This document shows positions 39,101 to 51,100 of a stretch of 64,000 nucleotides of DNA, one piece after another. Source of the stretch: Cheiracanthium punctorium (lineage: Eukaryota; Arthropoda; Arachnida; Araneae; Cheiracanthiidae). Under the pieces are notes generated by a model. It made no database searches. It had not been told where the DNA came from and saw only the letters and a list, made by a program, of their open reading frames with translations. Position 1 is the stretch's first letter; every line of letters starts with the position of its first letter. The translations under genes and the position numbers were made by a program. Location: assembly GCA_038373885.1 (NCBI GenBank), contig JAWZYV010011613.1, positions 124,001 to 188,000 of the forward strand, in the 5' to 3' direction.

Positions 39101-42100
39101 TTTAAACTCGTTGTTACTTTATATGTTTAAAGAAATTTTGTGCAAGTTTGTACTGCTGGAAATTGTCATAAAAGGTCCTTTGTTAGATATTAAGTATGCT
39201 GAGAGGCATAATCAAAAACATAATAGTGATTTGTTAATTGGTAGTGCTACCAACAAAGTTGTGCATTATCCGAAAATGAAAAAAAGTAATTTTATTTAGC
39301 AACTAGCTGCCTCCGGCGAGCAGTTGGTTCGCCATCTTAATAAATCTTGTTCCTCACTGGCTTCCTTGGCACTGAAATCTCTCAGATTTTGAATGGAATT
39401 TAAAATTAAGATGGTTACAAACAGGAGCGGCCCTAGGGTAAGTGGCACCCCTGCTAATGTAAAAAAGATGCATGCTCTTAGATTTTCAGTTCGAAATGAC
39501 GCCCCTTCGAAGCCGGCACCCAGCTGCGATGCTTACCATTTCGGGCCACCCCTGGTTACAAAAATAAGATGGTTAAATGATAAAAAGGTACAAATTATTA
39601 CCAATATACTATGCCTTTTTAAGTTGCTCTGATACTGTTAAACTCTTGGTTAGCCTGCATTCAATTAACCAGAAAATTTCAGATCTCTCCCTGTCTTCCA
39701 ATAAATTGCTTTAAAACATTTACTACAATTACTGAAGCGTATGGTTTTCATTAGCAAATAATCACTGTGTCTGATTTAATATAAGTTTAATTAGTGTTTA
39801 TAATTATTTTTTAAGGGCAAATTTTATAAAAGAAATGATTAAGGTGCATTGATCTCTTTCCTTTCTCTGAGAACAGAATCTCAGTTCCAGCCAGTCATCA
39901 GAATCTCCCTTTGGGTGGCAGCTGAAGCTGCTTACATAATATGAGGATCGGGAAAATTGTTTGTTTTAAAGTGCTGTGAAAATACAAGTATGTCCAAGAC
40001 ATGCTGAAGAGAAAGGGGAGAGATGAGGAGGGGTACTTATTTGGTATTTTAAGAATAAATGAATTTTTTTTTTAAAAAGAGGGTGTGTGTTTCATTGAAT
40101 GGGGCACTTTTACGGTATATAGCCTATTGAGTCATGATTTGTTTTCAGATATTAATTTAGGTATTTTCATATATAATATTTTTTGTAGCTTTGATTTCTG
40201 TGCTGCTGATGAATCTGAATCACCTGTTGAAAACTTGGGTCAGGTAGTTTTTGGTGAAAGAATTCGACCTTCTCCTTATAATGTAAGTTGTAAATTTTTT
40301 TTTTTTAAAGTTTTGCCATTTTTACTATCTATTTTGTTATTTATGAAGGATTAAATTAGATAAACTTAGAATTCAACATTTACATGATCTCAGAATTTCA
40401 CAATTGTAATTAAGATATTTAACACAATTCATTATATTTGACATTAATTTATTATTATCAAGTATAGCATATTCATCTGCTAGACTGTAAAAATTCTCCT
40501 AAAATAAAAAATAAATGGAATAAAATGAAATCATATGCTGTAAAAAGCAAAATGATTAACTTATCCATAACTCAGCATATCAATTTTCTTTTGCATCAAA
40601 ATTTTATTCATGTTAACACTTTGCCATCTGCATGTCTCAAAAATTTCTTGGTTTGATGCCGGGTTTGGGTGGCCGCAAAAGTTTTTGTGCAGTAGATTAG
40701 TTTCTGACCTATTGTCATGGACTTAGATTCAGGACTTCTATTGGCAATGGGATTCCTTCTGCAAAAATGGACTTAATGCCGATTCGTTTGACAGATGGTG
40801 CTGTTGCATCATCTGGCAGGCCTTTAGTATAGTATTAATGTGAAAGAATTTGCATAATTTTTAAATTAGTGGTTTAATTTATTTTTTAATTTGAAATGTC
40901 CTAGTCCAGTGTATTGAGCATGCTGAGCATATTTAGACAGCATAAAAATTTATATTTACTAAGCCATCTAGTCAGTGTCAAGCTATCATTAATATATTTA
41001 GTAATTTCTGCCGATACCTCCGATGATGAATAAATTTTCCACATCCGTAGTAAAATAATTATTTTTTCTGGAAAATATATACAAAGGTAATGATAATAAA
41101 TAATTAAAAAATAAAATAAAATGTATGATTTAGGTATTTTTTAGAGAATATAATATAATGTTTGCCTCTTTTTGGTAGCAACAATGAAATTGTTAAAATT
41201 TATGTATTCTCAAAAATTCTTAGTTATAAATGACTTATTAACACTTTGCCGTCTGCATGTCTCATAAAAATTTCTTCGCTTGGCACCACTAATAAAAATT
41301 ACTATGAATGTCGCCAGCAGTTTTTGAGGTTATCGGGATATCTATGTTACCGGCAAAGTATGAAATCCGGCCTTCTATAGAATGCCTAGGCTTTGTATAG
41401 AATGCTTAAAACTAGCCAGCAATATATAAAATGGTTAGTATTTCTCACATTTCCTAGGCATTTTACAGAATGCCAAATGAGAAACTGGCAAAGTGTGAAA
41501 TACATATCTGGCTGTATGTAAAATGTAATGAAATATAATTTAAAATGCCATTCAAGCCTTCCATGTTGCATATGTAGGTTAATTTTAATTTCTTACTTTT
41601 ATATATGAAAAATTTGTTTCCTTTGATAAGAAAGACATAAGTTTTTTCTTCAACTGTCATTTCTCTAGGTATTATGAATAATTTTTTATGGTACTCTCAT
41701 AATTTTTTTTCAGAATAACATTTGTATTTTTGAGAAATGCATGTATTTTATATGTTAATTGGTTAGTTGAACCGGGCGAAGGGAGAAAAGAGCGAATTGC
41801 ATCAACAAAATTAAGCGGAGGGGGACAATGATGGGAGAACTCTGCGGTCTCATAAACGGCCAGCAATAGCATATCTTCGAAGAGCCCCTTACAGATGTGG
41901 CCAAACCGAGTGATGTTTTTTGGGGTCTCGCAAAGGGCCAGTAGCATATTTTCGAGGAAATCCGTATAGCAATGGCCAGACCTAGTGATGCTTTCTTTGG
42001 GTCTCACAAAGGTACAATGGTACAGTGAAAGCCTGATCTATCGTTCCTGCATTCTGTGTTTTCCCATATTGATCGCACTGGCGGCTCGTGGGATACAGCA

Positions 42101-45100
42101 AGTACAGCCGGGCTGCACTTGAAATTATCAGCACATACTTTAAAATAATTTATTCTACTAATTTTCCTAAATTCAGATTAGAATTATGGAATTCCTATGG
42201 TAAATTAAAAAAAATCTCCAAAAAAAACCCAAACAAAAAAACCGTATTGTGGCCGGATCGCTCATTCAGAATAAAAGCACGTTAATCTTCTCGCAATTCA
42301 ATTGGGAAAATCTTTGGTTCAGCCCAGAGCGCTGATTAGAAAATTGGCAGCACCGTTGCCATGACAACGATTACGTAAGCAGTCCCTCCGGCACAGGCTA
42401 TAATGGGGATACACAGCTAAGACTCAGCTCATCAAAGATTTTGAAACGTCGGCAGCACTTGAAAGAGCGCGGTGAATTCGACCCACTGATTGGCTCGAGA
42501 AGTGAGGGAGGGGGTAAGGAGAATATATGTTCGGCAAACTCTCGACTTTATATTGCTGAATTTATCAAGAAGGTAAACCTGAATAGACGCTTATGAATGG
42601 ACAATTACCCATCAAAGCATTATTGTTTTTAACCTTCTCACTCCGGCGGTACAACAGTTGTACCAAAAAATAAATCTGACTGAAGAATGGCGCTGGTACA
42701 AATGCCTTACCAAGGACTTCTTTCCCCTCTTTTGACAGGAAATCCATTCACCCTTCATGGAAGATGGATAAGAGATTTCCACCTCTAGAAATCCCTTTTC
42801 TTATATGCTGGGGGAGAGGCAGGCGTGTTAGTAGATAATTGACTGGGGAGAAAGTGGTAGTCAATTGACCGGCATGGAGCATACAGATTTGCATTTTGTT
42901 TGCGGACTTTTGTGGTCAGTGATATTTGCCCCCACCTACCAAACAAAAGACAAGGCGTGCTCTTCAGCTGGGAAGTAGGGGAATGAAATCTTATAGATTC
43001 TGCCGCTTTCTGGGACAAAAATCTTCATGTGTGAGCCGGAGCGAAAAGGTTAAGTAAGCAAGAACTAGCATTTAGAGGACATGGCGAGCGAGAAAATTCT
43101 TTAAACATGGGAAATTTTAAAGAGCTTTTAAAATTATTGATATCTGAATTAAAACAACGCCTTTTTATGAGGGCATCACTGACTGATTCGCAAGTTTAAA
43201 AGAAAGGAGAATTGATTTGACTTATAAAAAATAAGTAAGTTTTCTTTTTTTTTCTTTTCTTCTCAAGTTATCGTTACAAAAGAAAATTCTAAGGAAACTT
43301 CGAATCAGACACGGATTAATGCAATTTTAAGGATAAGAGCGGTTGCTTGAAATTTATGTCCATTTTATAGAAGTAAAATAGGATCTCTTACATTTTTTAT
43401 GTAATTTCTTTTTTTTTTTTTCCCTCGGTGAGGGCTTAATCCGCCAGCTTTCGAATTCAGTAACAAAGATTTTCCATTCCTGTCCGGAGGAAGGGGGGAG
43501 GGGGGGGGCTCATATGCTTCCGGCTGCACTAACAATTTTTGACCACTGGCCGCCACTGATTGATCGTTTTATTTCTATGGTCTCTGCACAAATTGTACCC
43601 AGGCCCTGATTTTCAATTTGGCCAATAGGCCCGCGCCTAGGACCCACGAATGTTGGGGGACCCCCAAAACAAAATCCCAAATTCAATTTTTCTTAATTTT
43701 ATCTTTTTAATAGCAGATGTCTATCATACCTGCCAACTTTTACGGATTATCCGTAAAATATATGGATTTTAGGGTTAATTTACTGATGTACGGATAGGAC
43801 GAGTAATTTTACGGATTGTTTGGCGATTTTTTAAGTTCTCAATTTTTTTTTCAATGTAATCTTTTTCCATCTGTCCAGAGAATCTGTACTTTCCCTTCAA
43901 CACTTGCTTATTTAAATATCCAGTGCCATAAGAATAAAAATTGATTCCTATTTTGATTTTGCATGTAATTTTTTACCTCCCCTCCCTCTTCTCTCTCAAG
44001 GAAACCAATAAAGAAAAAAAAAGTAAAAGCTGCATTGAATAGGACGGGTTCAGATATTCAGCTGAATCATTTTCCATGCCTCTTGAGAGTAAATATTTTT
44101 CCTTTAGTACTTTTTCATTTAACGTTTGAATTCTGTAAGAATAAAAAGTTATTCCTATTTTAAATTAAAATTTTTTTCCTCCCCCCACCCCGGAAACCAG
44201 GAAGGGAAAAAAACCTCACTAAGTAGAGCAGGTTCAGTTGTGAATGAAAAGGATATTAAAAATTAAATTAAATTAAAGAACATTTTGACAATAAATAAAC
44301 TCATTAGTAACAAGAGCACTAGTTATTAACAAAAAATGAACTTAGTTTTACTGATGTGAGGTGGAAATTTACTGAAATGAGCACAGCATTTTACTGATGT
44401 TAATTTTCCCATGTTGGCAGGTATGGTCTATTCAGATTTTTTCAAACAAAATTTTAAACAAGTTGTCAATTTGCCAAATACTTTAAACAAGTTTCCAAGT
44501 TGCAAACAATATTTTAAACAAGTTGCAAATTTGCTTGCAACAAGTTGACAAGTTGCCAATTTGATGACTGGATTGCATTTATAACCAAGGGATGAAAAAT
44601 GTAAATTTTTGGGTATTTTATATACAGCTTGAATTTGTTTGTTAAATTCGTCATGAAAGATAATAGACGATTTTGGGGGGGGAAAAAATCGCAGACTTTT
44701 GACAACAGGGCACAGACAGACAGTAAATTTACCTTTGGAAATTTCACGCTGCCTACATCAGTGTTAGGGGGCCCTCATCCCAAGTTGTGCCTATAGTCAA
44801 GAATTTTCTAAATCAGGCCCTGATTGTACTTGAATAACATTAAAGAAACTCGCTTGTATCATTTGCCAAAAGTGACTTTCCCGCATTCATCTTTTTTAAC
44901 ATTTTTCTCCTACCCTATTTTTCAACCAAAATGAAATTGAACGTTAAGGGAATCCATATGGCAAACAAACTGTTATTTCTTCTTGGTATGATTTCTTGGT
45001 TTGTTGATGATCAGATAAACACTGGTTGTGTGTTGAAGAGGATGTGTACAGCGTGAAATTTAGTGATTGTAATTCCATTAATAAAGACGTTGAGGCATGC

Positions 45101-48100
45101 GGTATTCTAAACATGGAAGAAACGTGTGATGATGCAAAAAATTAAAATAATGGCAAAGCAGAGGATAATGTTCATTCTGATGAGGCTGAGCCCACACTAG
45201 TATGAAGTTTGTCTGAAGCAATAACGGTATTTGAAACTGTATGAACTTTTTTAGACAAACATAAAATCACATGTAAGGTCCAGAAAAATATTGTAAATCT
45301 TGAAAACTTACTGTTTAATTTAAAAAATGATGAATAACTCCTACATAAAATTACTGATTCTTTAAAATAAGTATCACTAAATTTTCATATTCGATTTATT
45401 TGTTTTACAATTTTGCAACAAATTAGTATTTGTTGGTATACAGTCATTGCGTGTATGCTTAAAAAGATTTCTTTCTTCGTATTTTGACTTGAACCCGCAT
45501 TTGTTGTTTTCCCATATTCATCGTTTTTTCATATGCACCCCATGAGAAACGATGAATCGAGGCTCTACTGTAGTACATTTTCAAGGAGCCCCTTACAGCA
45601 ATGGCCAGACCTAGTAATATTTTTTTGAGGGAGGTGTTCGCAAAGAGCCAGCGGTAGCATATTTTTGAGGGGGGGGGGGGGGGCTTACGATGATGGCCAG
45701 ACTCAGTGATATTTTTTTGGGTCTCACAAAGGGCCAGCTGTAGCATTTTCGAGTGGCCCCTCACAGCAATGGTCGGATCTAGTGATGTTTTTTTGGGTCT
45801 CGCAAAGAGCCAGCAGTAACATATTTTTAAGGGGGTCCCTGCAGCTGTGCCCGGATTTAATAATGTTTTTTTGGGGATCTCTTAAAGAACCTGCTTTAAC
45901 ATTTTCAAGGGGCTCCCTACAGCAATGGCCAGACCCAGTGATATTTTTTTTTATCTCACAAAGGGCCAGTGGTAGCATATTTTTGAGGGAGCCCCCTAAA
46001 GCGATGGCCGGACCTAGTGATTACTTCTTTCTGGGGAGGGGGGGACTCAAAAAGGGCCAGCGGTAGCATATTTTTTTGGGGGGAGCAAGATAAGGATTCT
46101 GGTGCAACTCGCCCCTCGATTTGATTGATAGCTGTTGGCACGGGTGCAACTGATCCTTGTCCCTTTATACAGGATGTCCCAAAAAGGTGGTAACAGGCTT
46201 AAATTCTTTAGCTGTTAGAGATAAGTGGGCAGTATAAATTGAAAAAATATTCAAAATAAGGTCAGAAATAACACTCCATAAAAAACATTCCTCGTTAATT
46301 TTCAAAACAAGTTACACTTTTTAATTTGTATCCGACCCTAGTACAAAAAAAATTCACTATTAGTAAAATGTACCCCATACACTAGGGAGGTAACATACAA
46401 AATTTGAGAATTATATACCTTAAAAATCATGAGAGATATGAACATAAATGTAACGTTGTTGACTTAAACCACCTTTTTAATGGTTCTCGAAAGGAAAAAA
46501 TCATGTTGATTGTTCGCATTTCAGAGGTCATACAGAAATTACGAAAGAAAATCTTTTCTCCTCTAGCATTAAATGTTTATATTCTAAATGATGCACAGTC
46601 CCCCATCATCCTTCATTAAAGATATCTGTGACGTATGATGAAAAGCTCTCAAATTTGTCACACCACCTTATTAGTGTATGGGCCACATTTTACTAACTGG
46701 GAATTTTTTCGTATGGGGGAGGCTGTATATGAATTTTAAAAAATGTAACTTTTTTGATAATTAACAAGAGAAATATCATAACTGAGTCGTATTTCCAATC
46801 TTATTCTGAACATTTTTTCAATTTACCCACTTATCTCTAATAGATAAATAATTAAATTCTGTTACCACCTTTTTGCGACACCTTATGTAATAGCCTCTTC
46901 AGGAACTTTATTAAATTTATTTGTTTGGAGATTTAGCCTTTAGCTTGACAAATAAAATTGTACGATGAAATGTTTTTCTCCCTTTTGGCAAATTTAGTTA
47001 ATTACTGTGATCAGGGATCGATGCAGATGAAATTTGAGTCTGTTTTACGACCTCTTCACAAAATTACAATTTATTAAAACGGCCTCTTCACAAAATTATA
47101 ATAGATCAAAATGTCCCCTTCACAAAAATACAATCGATTAAAAAACAAAAATAACCTTTAGCATTTTACCTTATATTTTAATTTGTTTTGTAAATTATTT
47201 TAAGAAAAAAGTGACTTTTACAAAAATTGGTGTGAAAATTCATAAAAATAGATGTCGGTATTCAGAAAGATAAATATTGAAATTAACAATAATAAACTGT
47301 TTTCACAAAAATGGGATCCTGAGAAAAATTCCTGGATTGACCACTGGGGATTTTGTAGACTTTAATGGGAGATAAGGCTCGAATGTGTTTATATACTGTA
47401 AGGCTGAAGATTTTTTTTTGTCATGAAAATATGTCATATTAAATCATGCGTTTTTAATTTTCAGATAAGTTTCCTTAAAAATGTCACTTGTGCTCTTGTT
47501 TGTCGAAAAGATTATAATTTAAAAAATCCAAGTGATGTTCAAAAACTTAATACTTTGAAGAAAGGAATGCTGAAAAATTATCAACATCATTGGTAAAGTA
47601 TAATTAGTTTTTTTAGAATAAAAGTGTGTGAAAATTGCATTGATATGCTTCGCATAAATTGTACAAATGAATTTTTCCTTTTAAGTGCAGATAAAAGATT
47701 TTGCTAGAACGGTAACTCTTTTTTTTTTTTTTTTTTTTTTTTTAAATAAGTATTAACCATAATATTTGGTATTATACTTTTATTGGTTTTAAAACTTTTT
47801 TAAAATTCTTGATAGTAACAAGGACAGGGTGCAACCTTTGAATCATCAATTTTGTTGAAATGTAGCTCATGAAACATACAATCGTTGATCCAAAATGTTA
47901 TAAAGAGATTCTCAAAAATTATAAGTTAAGATTTGAGAATGGGCATAAGCAATTAAGGTATTTAATGCCAAACAAGCATGGCTTAGTTAGATAAGGTGTA
48001 GTCTATGGACCCAAATGTCCGTGGCACAAAGCTCATACATTCTTTTTTCTTTTATTCCGTTATTCATTGTTTTTCAGTAGTGATTTAAAAAAATATATTT

Positions 48101-51100
48101 ATCCAATTTAATGTGCATTATTTATAATTTGTTTATAAAATGTCATGCTATTATTTAGATTTAAATAAAAAATATATTTTTCAAGCAGCTAATTATTGAA
48201 AATAAAAGAATGCTTCTGATATTAGCTTTTTTAATTACTTAACCTTAAGAAAACTAAATCCTTTTATATGAGCCTTTTATATGAAAAATGCTAAATATTG
48301 ACAAAAAATTTAGTTTGTAAAAAATGCAAAAATTTAGATCAAAAAATTAATTCAGATAGTAAATATGTAGAAATAAAGATTAAGAAAAAAAAAGAATAAA
48401 GAACAGGGTAACTTGTAAATAACTATTAAATATACTTTTTATATTGAGTGGATTTAATGTATTTGCATAATTGTTAATTCAAAATAATTAAAAAAATTCT
48501 TAACTATTTTAGTTTCTATTGTTACTGAGTTTAATTTTCAATTGTTAATTTATTTTAACTAAACCTGTACTACAAACTGCAGATGCTTTACAAATGAGCT
48601 AATAAAAATTCATTGTGAATTAACAAAAGTGTTGCTTTTAATTTCATATTATAAAAAATAGAAGAGAGGGGGGGAGAACAGGTAATCGTTACATGTATAA
48701 ATTTGGGAATTTCTCAGAAACGCTGCAGCCAATTATAGCTTTATTTGAGTATTAACATAATGACCCCCCCCCCTCAACCCAATTCTAGTTCTTTAGAGTC
48801 ATACATCTTAAATAAATCGCATCAGAAATGATTGAAACATAAGCTGACTCATATGTAATTCAATCTAGAAAATGAAAATGTAAGCTAATCATTCTGGTCA
48901 CTTCCTTTCTCAGGTAAACTTGTAAACCTGCTGCATTTATTTGCTTTAGAATTTTTTATTTATAAAATGTTACCATATATAGTATTAATTTGTAGTTTTT
49001 TTTGCTTTGTAGATTAAATATGTATAGTCAAACTTTGATAATTCGCAATTGAAGAGAAGATAAAAGTTCAAAATATCCAAAAATTTGAATTATATATATT
49101 CTCTCAAAAGATAAATGAAAAAAGATTTCTAAAGACCAAACAAAATTTTTTATTATCAAAATTTTTGAATTAAACAAGATTGAATTATCCAAGTTCCACA
49201 TTATTATCTTCATATTAAGGCAATTTCTTTCCAACAGTGCAATATATGTATTTAAATTATTTGTCTGTTTTGATGAAAATGGGGGGCGGGGAACTAATGA
49301 AAAGTAGAGTGCAAACTTCATATCAGTGATTTGAAGGTTGGACTCTTCCCTTCAAAGTATAAATAGTAGTAACCATTTTTGAAATATTTCTTAATGAAAA
49401 AAGAAATTATACTTTATATTTGAAAGTTTAAGCATATGTGTTAAACATTCAAAACTTAGCTGTTGTCATCTGACACTCTTAAAAAAATTTATGTTGAATA
49501 AATGCATTCTAGTATAAAGAAAATGACCATATACAGTAGGCGCCGCTTAATGTAATCACTTTGGGGCAGATGGTATTTGATAGCAATAAACGAAAAGTAT
49601 AAGGAAACACAAAAATTTAATTTTATTATGTACTAAGTAACATATATTTGTGCAGGTACAAATTTAAGTAAAGGTTAATTCAAACGATATATTAAACAAA
49701 TCGTTAAATTCAATAATGTTCAAGCTACCAGAACCACTTTTAAAAAAAAAGTTCTACAAAAAAGCAGTGATAGCATACATAGGTAAACTAATTACAATTT
49801 AACAGGAGTGTCCAGGAACAATTAGAAAGCCTTCTAAAGTTGTCTGCCTCGTTTTTTGTCTCAACAAATTATTAATAAAACTTCAATACGTGTACTGTTC
49901 TCGAAAGTCCTCAACAGTGCCTCTGTGTTGCACCCCAAGTCTCAAGACATGGAGAGTCTCTCTCATTTCAGTAGCACTTGGAGGATTCTGGATGTTTTTC
50001 ACATCGGTTTCATCTTCATCTGATGATTTTTCATCATTTGCCTGCATGGAATAAGATGCAGTTCAGCATACATCTTCATCAGTCATTGTCATAGTCGTTT
50101 GAACGTTCTTATCTATAGGCATCCATTCTGCAAAGTCAATTTCCGTCATGTTGGATGGTACAAGTTCGGCTTCATTGAATTCCGATACATCATCCATACC
50201 TTCGTCCGCTGTAACGAATCCCCCATGTGAGAAACAGTTTTTAATTGTTTTCTCGGATACTCGATCCCACGACCTTGTCAAAAGATGGAGGGCCTGAAGT
50301 AGATTCGACTTCTTTGCCAATGCGTTTGCATTGAGCTATTCTGTACCTGCCATACTTTCCAAAATTCTAACGCGCATTTCCCCACGGTAATAGGCTTTCA
50401 TCGCACGAATTATTCCTTAGTCACATGTTTGGATAGTTGCTGTAGTATTGGCAGGTAAGAAAATAATTTTAATATGCTTCAATATGACATTTACATTGTC
50501 GGCACGACAGTTATCGATGAGTAGATCGATACTGTGATCTAATTCTTTTCCCACTTAATAAGCCATTCGCTGAATAGATCAGCTGCCATCCATGCTGTTT
50601 TATTTGTAGCATAATCCACAGGCAATTTCTTAACATGCTTGAAGCATAGTGGATTTTTGTTTTTTCGAATAACAAAAAGTTGTTTCTTCTGTCCAGTCAT
50701 GCTCGCAAAACCAAGAACAGTTATACGTTCTTTTGCAACTTTGCACCCCTTAGAGTTCTCGTTTTTCAAGAGATACGTATGTTCTGGCAAGGCACGAAAA
50801 TAGAGTCCGGTTTCATCAGCACTGTAGATATTCTGGGGGGCATAATCGTCAATTATCTTAGGCCATTCTTCAGAAATCCATTTATTTGCAGCTGGAAAAT
50901 CAGCATACCTTTCTTCTCCGTGTGTGCGTTTAAACACAATGTTCTGTCTTTTTTTTCAGCGATGAAACCACCCGTCCGTCCCGATGAAATTTTTTTTGCC
51001 CATCTTTGATGCGAGATCCTCAGCTTTGTGTTGCATTAAAGGACCGTTTATGCGTGCATCCTTTTCCGCAACATTGGCAAACTACAGATTCAAAGCAGAT

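Larger units (their letters stand above)
42023..45570 (+). mobile_element. Tigger/pogo element inside the minisatellite
   Basis: TA at 42021-42022 and 45571-45572; TIRs CAGTGAAAGCCTGATCTATCG (left, one base beyond the shared core) and CAGTAGAGCCTCGATTCATCG (right, reversed), i.e. CAGTRRAGCCT-type Tigger ends. Removing the two nested hAT elements leaves about 1.8 kb. Coding remnants on the plus strand at about 45060-45330 (SLSEAITVFETV, KNIVNLENLLF) resemble the C-terminal tail of Tigger transposases, with stops. Confidence 0.8.
41815..46095 (-). repeat. 77-80 bp minisatellite array, split by nested transposons
   Basis: Units containing TCTCGCAAAGGGCCAGC, GTAGCATATTTTCGAGG and CAATGGCCAGACCTAGTGAT occupy about 41815-42020 (about 2.5 units) and about 45573-46095 (about 6.5 units). 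They are the reverse complement of the 10165-10400 cluster. The block between is a Tigger element with nested insertions; the breakpoint falls inside one unit, so this was a single array. Confidence 0.85.

Noticed and set aside
47013..47335. Possible hAT element with CAGGGATCGATGCAG end
   Set aside because: The opposite end matches weakly and there is no target duplication.
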